A stretch of DNA of 64,000 bases from Gemmatimonas sp. Its GTDB lineage: Bacteria; Gemmatimonadota; Gemmatimonadetes; Gemmatimonadales; Gemmatimonadaceae. Positions within the stretch are counted from its first letter, which is position 1. Each line of letters opens with the position of its first letter. Shown here piece after piece: positions 25,348-32,969 of this stretch. Location: NCBI GenBank assembly GCA_011390885.1, contig JAABRO010000006.1:57010-121009 (forward strand). The letters are read 5' to 3'. The position numbers and the translations under genes are program-made. Below the pieces are notes generated by a model. The model had not been told where the DNA came from and ran no database searches. It saw only the letters and a list, made by a program, of their open reading frames with translations.

Positions 25348-26946
25348 CTACGACCGCGCCGGCGGCAGCTCCACCGACCACAGCCGAGCGCCCGTCACAT
25401 CCCAGAGCGCGGCGGTGAGCGCGCGGGAGACCGGATCGATGTCGAGCGTGCCGTAGAACTGGAGGTCGTCGCTCGGTGGCTGGTTGGGCCGGCTCGCGAA
25501 CTTCTGGAAGCGCACCTCGGGGCCGAAGGTCCCGTCGAGTGCATTGGGCCCGAAGGTGCCCGCATGCATCGGGCCCGCGACGAACTCCCAGAAGGGGTCG
25601 AACGCGGTGAAGGCCGCGCGATCGGGGGCGTAGTGGTGTGCGGCGCAGTAGTGCACGTCGGCGGTGACCCACACCACGTTGCGCACGCGCGCCTGCTGCA
25701 GCGCGCCGAGCAGGCGCGCAATCTCGTGCTCGCGCCCCGATGGCACGCCCCCGTCGGCGTTGGCGACCGCCTCGAACGACGGCTCGCCGTTGCGCTGCCC
25801 GTCGCCCACCACGAGCCCGATCGGCATGTCGCTGGCCACCACCTTCCACGTGGCGCGGCTCGATACGAGCCCGCGCTCGAGCCACGCCAGCTGCGTGTCA
25901 CCGAGCAGCGCAGTGGCCGCCGACGCCTCGCGCTGCCGGTTGTTCGAGTTGGCGCCGCGATAGCTGCGCATGTCCACCACGAACACGTCGAGCAGCGAGC
26001 CGTAGGAGAACGACCGATACACGCGCCCGGGCTCGTCGGGATGACGTCGGATGGGCAGGAACTCGAAGAGCGCCTGCTTAGCCCGCTCGGCCAGCACCCG
26101 CACCCGCTTCTCGGTGTAGCGTGGGTCGTTCTCGAGCACGAGCTCGTGGAACCAGTTGTTCACGACCTCGTGGTCATCCCACTGCGCAATGACGGGCACG
26201 CTCGCGTTGAACGCACGCGCGTGCGGGTCCAGCAGGTTGTACGCGAAGTTGCCGCGGTATTCGTCGAGCGTTTCGGCCACCTTCGCCTTGGCTTCGGTCA
26301 CGAGGTTCCGCCACACCGTGCCGTCGGGCAGCGGCACCTCGGGGAGCAGCGGGCCATCGGCGTAGATGTTGTCGCCGGAGTGGAGAAACACGTCGGGCTC
26401 GGCGCGCCGCAGCGCGTCGTAAATGCGCAGGCCGCCACGCGACGCGTCGATCCCCCACCCCTGCCCCACCATGTCGCCCGACCAGGCCACCCGCAGCGGA
26501 CGCGACGCGGCGCGCGGCGGCATGCGAAAGGCGCCCGTCACCGGTTCGCTGAACGCGCCCGGCGCCGCCTCGCTCTCGTAGCGCGCGCGGTAGAAGATGG
26601 TCTCCCCCGCCGGCAGTCCCGTGAGGTCGAAGTGGGTGGTGAACGCCACATCCGCACGCGCGACCGGACCGGTGAGCCGGCGCAGGTTCGTGAAGCGCTC
26701 ACTCGTGGACCACTCCACGTGCAAGCGGGCGGGGCGGTCGGCGCGGGACCAGAACAGCACACGATCCGCCAGCGGATCGCCGAGCTGCACGCCGCCCGGC
26801 ATCACGGGCCGCAGGCGTTCGGAGGTGACGAGCGCCGGTGCGGACGTGAAGGAGAGTGTGCCGCCCGTCGAGCGCAGCGCCGCAGCGGCACCGGCGGCCG
26901 CAGCGGCACCGAGGAAGGCACGACGAGGAAGAACGAGGTCGGACAT
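25348..26946 (-). CDS. phoD: alkaline phosphatase D (PhoD) family phosphoesterase
   Basis: 532 residues. The N-terminus carries a twin-arginine signal (P-R-R-A-F-L-G, residues 7-13, then an Ala-rich core), so it is exported folded by Tat. A fibronectin-like N-terminal domain (about 40-145) precedes the catalytic domain with the PhoD metal motifs: W-S-G-D-M (Asp158), S-G-D-N-I-Y-A-D (Asp192), Q-W-D-D-H-E-V (Asp258, His259) and V-T-A-D-V-H-Y. PhoD enzymes release phosphate from phosphomonoesters and diesters, using Ca and Fe. I see no clear Pho-box in front of it; that signal occurs elsewhere (32880-32923). A perfect 8-bp hairpin (27004-27011 with 27022-27029) lies upstream. Confidence 0.92.
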   Translation of the reverse strand: MSDLVLPRRAFLGAAAAAGAAAALRSTGGTLSFTSAPALVTSERLRPVMPGGVQLGDPLADRVLFWSRADRPARLHVEWSTSERFTNLRRLTGPVARADVAFTTHFDLTGLPAGETIFYRARYESEAAPGAFSEPVTGAFRMPPRAASRPLRVAWSGDMVGQGWGIDASRGGLRIYDALRRAEPDVFLHSGDNIYADGPLLPEVPLPDGTVWRNLVTEAKAKVAETLDEYRGNFAYNLLDPHARAFNASVPVIAQWDDHEVVNNWFHELVLENDPRYTEKRVRVLAERAKQALFEFLPIRRHPDEPGRVYRSFSYGSLLDVFVVDMRSYRGANSNNRQREASAATALLGDTQLAWLERGLVSSRATWKVVASDMPIGLVVGDGQRNGEPSFEAVANADGGVPSGREHEIARLLGALQQARVRNVVWVTADVHYCAAHHYAPDRAAFTAFDPFWEFVAGPMHAGTFGPNALDGTFGPEVRFQKFASRPNQPPSDDLQFYGTLDIDPVSRALTAALWDVTGARLWSVELPPARS

Positions 26947-27079
26947 GCCGGCAGACCAGGCAACGGGTCGGAGCGCGCACTGCGGAGGCCAAGGTGAAAG
27001 CTACCGCACCGACGCTGGCGCCGGTGCGGCCCGCGGGTCACCGTTGTGCATCGGGGCGGCGCCGCGCCGCGGCGCGGAC

Positions 27080-27964
27080 TCAGTCCCGCGCGTAGCGCAC
27101 CGGCACTGGCGGATCGCCGTGCGACAGCCCGTGCAGCAGCTCCATGCGCTGCGCGTCGTACGTTGTGCCGCTGAACGTGTGGTTCTGCAGCCACCCCGAC
27201 GTGAAGCGGACCAGCGTGCCGTCGCGCGACCACGAGCCGTGGTCCGTGTGCACGAATCGAATGCGCACGCGCTCCGGCGCGCCGCCGTTCGGCCCTTCCC
27301 ACTCCGTGAAGTGGATGCGGTGCGTGTAGCGCCCGTTGCCGGCGAGCTGGACGCTGGCCGAGTCCACGATGAAGTGGATGCTCTTGAGGCGCCCGTCTTC
27401 CGGGTAGTCGTTGAAGACGTAGATCGGCGCCGGTGCCGGCTGCCCGCGCACCTCGGTGACGCGGTACGAGCCCACGATGGACGGCTCGGGCGGCACCGTG
27501 CGCAGCGTCGCCGCGATGTACCCCTCGCTCACGGCGCGGAGCGGCACCGGCACCACCTGTCCGGGGGTGAGCGAGGCGAGCGCGAAGCGGCGGCCGCTCG
27601 GTTCGGCCACGAACACGTACGCGGTATCGGTGGCCGACCACGTGCCCACCTCGAGGCTCGGCACCGCACTCGCGTACATCTGGTCGCGATAGCGGCTCAT
27701 CCAGAGCTTTCGCTCCCAGCGGCCGTCGGCCGTGACCTCGAGCTGCGCGGAGTCGAGGAAGTCCTGCACGAGCACACCGCCCTCGAGGTGGTGCGCGACG
27801 AGGGCCGGCAGCGGCTGCCCTTCGGCAGCATGCGTATGCCACGTGGCCGCAGCCAGCGGCGGCAGCGGTTCGGCGATCGGGGCAACGGCGTCGCTCCCGC
27901 AGGCGGCCACGGCGACCGAGAGCAGCGCGGGAGCGAGGAAGCGGAGGCGGAGGTGTGGTCTCAT
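27080..27964 (-). CDS. lipoprotein with two similar beta-domains
   Basis: 294 residues from the ATG at 27964. Lipobox V-A-A-C at about residue 22. Two segments share a pattern: about 40-130 (A-E-G-Q-P-L-P-A-L-V, D-S-A-Q-L-E-V-T-A-D-G-R-W) and about 165-260 (V-R-G-Q-P-A-P-A-P-I-Y, D-S-A-S-V-Q-L-A-G-N-G-R-Y-T), so the protein appears to be an internal duplication of a lipocalin-like or beta-sandwich unit. I do not recognise a named family and give no function. A perfect 16-base GC palindrome at 27062-27077 abuts the stop codon. Confidence 0.75.
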   Translation of the reverse strand: MRPHLRLRFLAPALLSVAVAACGSDAVAPIAEPLPPLAAATWHTHAAEGQPLPALVAHHLEGGVLVQDFLDSAQLEVTADGRWERKLWMSRYRDQMYASAVPSLEVGTWSATDTAYVFVAEPSGRRFALASLTPGQVVPVPLRAVSEGYIAATLRTVPPEPSIVGSYRVTEVRGQPAPAPIYVFNDYPEDGRLKSIHFIVDSASVQLAGNGRYTHRIHFTEWEGPNGGAPERVRIRFVHTDHGSWSRDGTLVRFTSGWLQNHTFSGTTYDAQRMELLHGLSHGDPPVPVRYARD

Positions 27965-28073
27965 GCCTCAGTCTTACGCCGCTGAGGCGCAGGTTCATCG
28001 GGTCGAATGACCCGGGGGCGGGTGCCGACCGGAGACGGGCGGCGGATCCCTGCTTGATGGTCGCCAGATGGCA

Positions 28074-28103
28074 GCGTAGCTTACGCCATACGGCAACCGG
28101 GAG
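28074..28103 (+). promoter_or_regulatory. candidate operator and RBS of the Xre/RES pair
   Basis: GCGTA (28074-28078) and TACGC (28082-28086) form a small inverted repeat about 23 bases before the antitoxin ATG, with GGGAG (28099-28103) as a well-placed ribosome-binding site. Xre antitoxins commonly repress their own promoter at such sites. The repeat is short, so support is limited. Confidence 0.35.
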
Positions 28104-28108
28104 TCATC

Positions 28109-28594
28109 ATGATCGCCACCACCCCCAAGCTGCCCGCCGACGTCGCGGAGCTGCTGCGCCAGGCGGAGACGGGGCACCGCTCGGGACACTACTACGTCGC
28201 CCTGTTCGGCTCGCGTCGCTACGATCCGCTGCACGTGGATGAACAGGTGCGGCGCGGACTCTCGTTTTCGGCGTTCGTCCGGTTTCAGCGCAACACGGAC
28301 TTGCCCGCACGTCTCATTGCACAAGCCGCCGAGATTCCGGAGCGCACGATGGCCCGCCGAAAGGAATCGGGCCGCTTCTCACCAGAGGAGACGGACCGGC
28401 TCGTGCGCCTGTCGCGGATCGTCGGTCGCGCCATCGAACTGTTCGAGGGACAGACTGACGCGGCGCGAGGCTGGCTCACCAGTCCCGTGCTTGCCCTGGG
28501 GGGACGCGCGCCGCTCGACTTCGCGTCCACCGATGTTGGCGCGATCGAGGTCGAGCACCTCATCGGTCGACTGGTCCACGGCATTCCAAGCTGA
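28109..28594 (+). CDS. Xre/MbcA/ParS-type antitoxin
   Basis: 161 residues. The central region is a helix-turn-helix-like segment (L-I-A-Q-A-A-E-I-P-E-R-T-M-A-R-R-K, then L-S-R-I-V-G-R-A-I-E). The C-terminal 55 residues are the toxin-binding domain of this antitoxin family: F-E-G-Q-T-D-A-A-R-G-W-L, A-L-G-G-R-A-P-L-D-F, V-E-H-L-I-G-R-L-V-H-G. The start is ATG 28109 with GGGAG before it. The RES toxin gene begins 3 bases after its stop. It would neutralise the toxin and repress the operon. Confidence 0.93.
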   Translation: MIATTPKLPADVAELLRQAETGHRSGHYYVALFGSRRYDPLHVDEQVRRGLSFSAFVRFQRNTDLPARLIAQAAEIPERTMARRKESGRFSPEETDRLVRLSRIVGRAIELFEGQTDAARGWLTSPVLALGGRAPLDFASTDVGAIEVEHLIGRLVHGIPS

Positions 28595-28597
28595 GCC

Positions 28598-29059
28598 GTG
28601 CGGGTCTGGCGCCTGACCAAGACACGATACGCCGAGCGCGCGTTCGATGGCGAGGGCGCCCGGCTGCATGGCGGGCGGTGGAACAGTCGCGGATCGCGCG
28701 TCGCATACGCGTCGGACAGTTCAGCGTTGGCCGTGCTCGAGGTGCTCGTGCACCTCAGTGGCAGCGGTGTGCCACCGCTCGGTTACTCGCTGGTTGCGGC
28801 CACCATCCCTGACCACGCCATCGAGCAGCTTCCGGATGCGCGGCTTCCTCGCGACTGGCAAGTGTCACCGATTCCATCGTCGACACAACGCATCGGAGAC
28901 GACTGGCTCACCCAATCGCGCACCCTCGCGCTTCGGGTGCCGAGCGTGATCGTGGAGGGGGGCTGGAACCTGTTGATCAATCCGCTGCATGAGGACGCGG
29001 CGCACGTCGTGATCGACCACATCACGCCGTACGCATTCGATCCGCGGCTGCTGCGGTGA
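28598..29059 (+). CDS. RES-domain toxin, NAD+-degrading
   Basis: 153 residues from the GTG at 28598. RES-family motifs: R-L-H-G-G-R-W-N with the conserved Arg, Y-A-S-D-S-S-A-L-A-V-L-E-V-L-V-H with the conserved Glu, and near the C-terminus L-I-N-P-L-H-E-D-A. Characterised RES toxins (MbcT-type) break NAD+ by phosphorolysis or hydrolysis, which arrests growth. It is paired with the Xre/MbcA-type antitoxin immediately upstream, the normal order for this system. The length is typical and all core residues seem present, so it is probably functional. Confidence 0.93.
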   Translation: MRVWRLTKTRYAERAFDGEGARLHGGRWNSRGSRVAYASDSSALAVLEVLVHLSGSGVPPLGYSLVAATIPDHAIEQLPDARLPRDWQVSPIPSSTQRIGDDWLTQSRTLALRVPSVIVEGGWNLLINPLHEDAAHVVIDHITPYAFDPRLLR

Positions 29060-29093
29060 CGCGGACCAGTCCTTCAGCGACTCCTGACGGTCG

Positions 29094-29651
29094 TCACGGC
29101 GTCTTTGGCGAGTAGATCGTGAAGCGCACGTTCGCCGAGATGCCGTTCTGCTCGGCCTCGCCGCCAGCCTTGGCCGGGGACGCGATCAGCATCACATAGG
29201 TGCCGCCGCCGTCCACGGCGACGAGGCCGTTCCCCTCGCCGCCGATCGAGAAGCCGCCCGTGAACGCGCCCTTCTCCTCGGTCATGCCGCGGGTGCGGAA
29301 GCCGGCCGCTTCGTACTGAGCCGCGATCGCCGCGTAGGCACTGCGGGCGTCGATGCCCTGCGCCTGCAGCGCGACCTGCCGCATGGTCACGGTGGCGTTG
29401 AGCGGCGACGTCATGTCGGCCACCACCCCGTACGTGAACGTGGGCGCGACGTTGCCCGGCAGCGGCGTGGCCAGCGGGTTCGTGCGCACACCGGCGGCCT
29501 CCCGCTTCGCCGCCTCAACGATCGCGCCGGTCATGCTCGTGGACGCTGGTGCGGCCACGTCGCCGGATGACGGCGCATCGCCGGATGACCCGCAGGCGGT
29601 GAGGGTGCCCGCAAGGGCGGAGAGCAGGAAGACGGACGAGGCGCGACGCAT
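29094..29651 (-). CDS. lipoprotein of unknown function
   Basis: 185 residues from the ATG at 29651. A signal peptide with lipobox L-T-A-C (Cys20) is followed by a Ser/Gly/Ala linker and a domain of about 120 residues with strands such as T-F-T-Y-G-V-V-A-D-M, a helix Y-A-A-I-A-A-Q-Y-E-A-A-G, and G-T-Y-V-M-L-I-A-S. The pattern suggests a small alpha/beta domain in the periplasm. I recognise no family. It is transcribed away from the small membrane-protein gene at 29765. Confidence 0.7.
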   Translation of the reverse strand: MRRASSVFLLSALAGTLTACGSSGDAPSSGDVAAPASTSMTGAIVEAAKREAAGVRTNPLATPLPGNVAPTFTYGVVADMTSPLNATVTMRQVALQAQGIDARSAYAAIAAQYEAAGFRTRGMTEEKGAFTGGFSIGGEGNGLVAVDGGGTYVMLIASPAKAGGEAEQNGISANVRFTIYSPKTP

Positions 29652-29764
29652 GCAGGGCTCCGGGAGCGTGAGGGGATGCCCATCAGGCGTCAATCGCGCC
29701 CGGTTTCCGCCAATCACCGGGGCGGCCGCTGGCGGGCGCGCGGTGGACGGAGTACGCATTCGTC

Positions 29765-29995
29765 ATGCGTCGCATCCCGTACTCCGTCCTCATCGTGCTC
29801 GCGCTGCTGATGGCCCTCCAGCCGATCGGGCAGCAGCCGCACCTCGTCGAGAAGCTGGGCATGCTGGCCAGCGGCACGCTGCGCCGCCCGATCGACATCT
29901 TCGACCTCTTCCTGCACGGCACGCCGCTGGTGCTGCTCGTGTGGAAGGTGGTGGGTGACCTCAAGGCGAAGCGGGACGGGCGCGCGGAGCGCTGA
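29765..29995 (+). CDS. small two-helix membrane protein
   Basis: 76 residues with two hydrophobic segments (about 6-20 and 48-63) separated by a polar loop (Q-Q-P-H-L-V-E-K-L-G) and a basic tail. This layout is seen in short conserved membrane proteins of unknown role in diverse Gram-negative bacteria. A perfect GC hairpin follows, between it and the convergent M14 gene. Confidence 0.7.
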   Translation: MRRIPYSVLIVLALLMALQPIGQQPHLVEKLGMLASGTLRRPIDIFDLFLHGTPLVLLVWKVVGDLKAKRDGRAER

Positions 29996-30008
29996 GGGGC
30001 ACTGCTCA

Positions 30009-30036
30009 GCGGGGGCGCCCACCCGGACGCCCCCGC
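30009..30036. terminator. bidirectional hairpin between convergent genes
   Basis: A perfect 9-bp stem (GCGGGGGCG, 30009-30017, with its complement at 30028-30036) with a 10-base loop, placed between the stop codons of the small membrane protein and the M14 peptidase. No T-run is present. Confidence 0.5.
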
Positions 30037-30045
30037 CGCGCACCG

Positions 30046-32793
30046 CTAGAAGCTCCCGCCCATCAGCAGCGCGTTCAACACCAGCCGGTCGAGCGCGCGC
30101 CACCAACCGCGGAACATGGGGTCGTTGGTGAACAGCACCACGTTGCCGCGCCCCACGCGCTCCTGCGCCACGAACACGCTCCCCTTGAGCAGGCGCTCGG
30201 AGTTGTCGGGGAACACGAAGCCGCCGCGGCGGAGCGTGCCCGTGGTCGGGAACACGGCCACGTTGCCGCCATCCTTCGACAGCGTGTAGAACGAGCTCCC
30301 GCTCACCAGCACCGGGAAGCGACGCTCCTCCATGCCGAGCGTGACCCAGTTGGTGAGGTCGAGCACCACGTCGAAGTGGCTGCCGGGCAGGTCGGCCGGC
30401 TGGTCGGCGCAGGCGTTCGGACTCACCGCGGCGCGCAGCGAATCGAGCGGGGCCTCCTTGGCCGGCGCGGGCTTGGCCGACGAGGCTTCGCACTGGATGC
30501 GCCGCATGGAGGTGAGCCCCACGTCCTCGCGCGTGGCCCACGACGTGGCCGCGCCGAACGTGACCAGCGCACCGCCGCCTTCCACCCAGCGCTTGAGGTT
30601 CGCGCCCGTGCCGAGGCTGCCCAGGTTGCCGCTCGGCACGAGGATGGCCGAGTAGGCGGACAGGTCACCGCCGAGCGCACCCACGCTGATCGGCGTGAAC
30701 TTGATGCCGTAGCGCTGCTCGAGCGACCACCACACCGCACCGTAGCTCGTGTGCGACGTGCCGTCGGCCACCACGGCGATGTTGGGCTGCTTGAGCGACA
30801 CCACCACGCCGGAGCCGGTGCCGTACTGCGCCGTTTCCGGGAAGGCCGTGCTCACGCCGCGCACCTCCACACCGGCCGCCTTCGCGAGCGAGTCGACGCG
30901 CGAGGCGAGCGTGCTGTCGTTGCGCCCCACGCGCGCCACCCAGGTGCCGCGCGGCCAGTTCGTGGCACCCGTCTGGATGGGCTCCGCGGCCACGGCCACG
31001 CGATAGCCCAGCTGCAGCAGCTGCGCCGCCAGCTTGGCGCCGCCGTTGCGATCGTTCTTCCAGAGGAATGCCGAGCGCGCATCGCGTCCCTCCACGATGC
31101 CACCAGCGATCGCGTGCGGCAGCACTTCGCCGTTCAGGCGCACGCCGTTCGCGAGCGAGAGCGCCGTGCCCTGCACCGCGGGCGCGTCTTCGGTCCAGTA
31201 GGCCTCAACACCGAACGCCACGGGCAGCGCCCACGCCGTCACGTCGTAGAACTCGTAGCCTTCCTGGTCGCTCGCGCTGCGCGAGCGCTGCTGGTTGCGC
31301 AGGAACTTGTCACGCTGCGCCTTCGCGAACACCGGGTCGAGCTCGGGGTCGGCTTCGAGCACGGCCTTGGCCACCTTGCCCTGCGGCTGCGCGAGGTCCA
31401 CCACGTAGGCGCCGGCCGGAAACTCGCGCGCACGCGAACCGTCCTCTCGGTAGCTCCACGCCTTGCCGCTCGAGAAACCGCTCGACGCGCGCGACACTTC
31501 CACACCCGCGCGCATGAGCGCCGCCGCGAGCTCGGCCGCACGCGCGGGGTCGTTGCCCGGCAGGAACACCACGCGCTTCATGGTGCCGTTGCGGCCATCG
31601 GTGATCGCACGCTGGCGGAAGGCGGCGTAGTCGCGCACCATCTCGCGCGCGCCGCGCGCCGACGTCTCGAACGTGGCGATGGACGCCACGAAGTGCTTGG
31701 CGATGCCGTCGCGCAGCGAGAGCAGCGTGCCGTCGTCGCGCTTCTTGAGCAGCGCCGGGCCGCCATCGGTCTCATACGTGGTGCCCATGGCGCCGGTGAG
31801 CGACGGCCACGAGTCGTAGTAGCCCGGGTAGTACAGGTCGAATGCGTCGCGCACGAAGTAGAGCCAGCCGTAGCGGTCGAACGCCTCGGCGTTGCCCTTG
31901 CCGATGCGCTCGCTCCACGTGAAGGGCCACTGCGAGATGTTCGTGTTCACCGGCCGAGCGGCCGGCGCCATGTAGTACGTGGACGTGTAGCCGTGCAGGT
32001 CGGCCGTGACCATGGGGTGCCAGCGCAGCATGCCACCCACGATGGCCTGCACTTCGCGCTGCGTCATGGCCATGAGGTCGCGGTTCATGTCGAACCGGTA
32101 GTGATTGAAGCGGCCGGAAATGCTCCACGGCTGGTTGCGCTGCTGCTCGAGCGCCTGCGGCTCGGCGCTGCCCACGGCGATCGCGTTGCTCCACACCGCG
32201 AAGCGCTCGTGACCGTCGGGGTTGGAGCTCGGGTTGATGACCACGATCGCGTCGCGCAGCCGCGCGAGCACCTCGGCGTTCTCGCTGGCGGCGAAGTGAT
32301 AGAGCAGCGGCATGGACGCCTCGAACCCCGGCACTTCGTCGCCGTGCACCGAGCCGCTGAACCACACCACGGCCGGCGTGCGCGCGACCACCTCGCTGAT
32401 CTGCTCGGGCGTGGCGCCGCGCGGATCGGCGATGCGGTCGAGATCGGCACGAATCGCGTCGAGCCGCGCGATGTTCTCCGGCGCGCTCACCAGGTAGATG
32501 CGCATGGGGCGCCCCTCGGCGGTCACGCCGATCTCCTCCACGCGCACGCGGTCGCTGGCCGCATTGGCGATCGCCAGCAGCACCCGCTCCTGCTGGTGGT
32601 ACTGCGTGTGGCGCGTCCCGATGGCGAAGCCGAGCAGGCTGTCGGGGCGCGGCACGGCAGCGCGGTACGGGCCGGTGCCATAGAAGGAGAAGCGGGCGTC
32701 GTCGCGGGGCGCCTCGACGCGCTGGGCGTCGGCGCCGGGGGCGAGCAGCGGGGCGGCGAGCAGGACGAGTGCCGCGAGGAGAAAGCGGACCAT
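30046..32793 (-). CDS. secreted M14-family zinc carboxypeptidase with C-terminal glutamine-amidotransferase-like domain
   Basis: 915 residues from the ATG at 32793, with a signal peptide ending G-A-D-A-Q (residue 24). The M14 catalytic domain lies at about 60-400: zinc motif H-G-D-E (His150, Glu153), N-P-S-S-N-P-D-G, M-N-R-D and a later D-L-H-G-Y with the third zinc His. The C-terminal third (about 700-915) has the order of a ThuA/GATase1-like domain (I-A-V-V-A-D-G-T-S-H, A-I-L-V-P-S-G-N-L, L-K-R-W-V-E-G-G-G-A-L-V). It would remove C-terminal residues from extracellular peptides. It is divergent from the gene at 32970, and the Pho-box-like repeats lie between them. Confidence 0.9.
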   Translation of the reverse strand: MVRFLLAALVLLAAPLLAPGADAQRVEAPRDDARFSFYGTGPYRAAVPRPDSLLGFAIGTRHTQYHQQERVLLAIANAASDRVRVEEIGVTAEGRPMRIYLVSAPENIARLDAIRADLDRIADPRGATPEQISEVVARTPAVVWFSGSVHGDEVPGFEASMPLLYHFAASENAEVLARLRDAIVVINPSSNPDGHERFAVWSNAIAVGSAEPQALEQQRNQPWSISGRFNHYRFDMNRDLMAMTQREVQAIVGGMLRWHPMVTADLHGYTSTYYMAPAARPVNTNISQWPFTWSERIGKGNAEAFDRYGWLYFVRDAFDLYYPGYYDSWPSLTGAMGTTYETDGGPALLKKRDDGTLLSLRDGIAKHFVASIATFETSARGAREMVRDYAAFRQRAITDGRNGTMKRVVFLPGNDPARAAELAAALMRAGVEVSRASSGFSSGKAWSYREDGSRAREFPAGAYVVDLAQPQGKVAKAVLEADPELDPVFAKAQRDKFLRNQQRSRSASDQEGYEFYDVTAWALPVAFGVEAYWTEDAPAVQGTALSLANGVRLNGEVLPHAIAGGIVEGRDARSAFLWKNDRNGGAKLAAQLLQLGYRVAVAAEPIQTGATNWPRGTWVARVGRNDSTLASRVDSLAKAAGVEVRGVSTAFPETAQYGTGSGVVVSLKQPNIAVVADGTSHTSYGAVWWSLEQRYGIKFTPISVGALGGDLSAYSAILVPSGNLGSLGTGANLKRWVEGGGALVTFGAATSWATREDVGLTSMRRIQCEASSAKPAPAKEAPLDSLRAAVSPNACADQPADLPGSHFDVVLDLTNWVTLGMEERRFPVLVSGSSFYTLSKDGGNVAVFPTTGTLRRGGFVFPDNSERLLKGSVFVAQERVGRGNVVLFTNDPMFRGWWRALDRLVLNALLMGGSF

Positions 32794-32879
32794 GCGGAGC
32801 GCGGTTGGAGGAGCGGACGGAGCGGACGGCCTGAAGTATGGCACAGGTGCGACGGCACGCACCAATCCGGCGTGACCGC

Positions 32880-32923
32880 TCGTCATCAACTCTTCATCGA
32901 GCCGTCATGACCGGTTCATGCGG
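32880..32923 (+). promoter_or_regulatory. four tandem 11-base repeats resembling a PhoB box
   Basis: Four consecutive 11-base units start at 32880, 32891, 32902 and 32913. Each has TCAT at its positions 4-7, and two have GTCAT. PhoB/OmpR-family regulators bind head-to-tail 11-base repeats whose core is CTGTCAT. The units point toward the gene at 32970, ending 46 bases before its ATG. I see no clear -10 box after them, so regulation is inferred. Confidence 0.5.
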
Positions 32924-32969
32924 GCGTTGCACGTTGGAGGCGTCGTCCCCCCTGCCTCCGGAGCGCCGC

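Noticed and set aside
32838..32969. Extending the 32970 gene upstream to 32838
   Set aside because: It would run through the four regulatory repeats and place the signal peptide 44 residues inside the protein.
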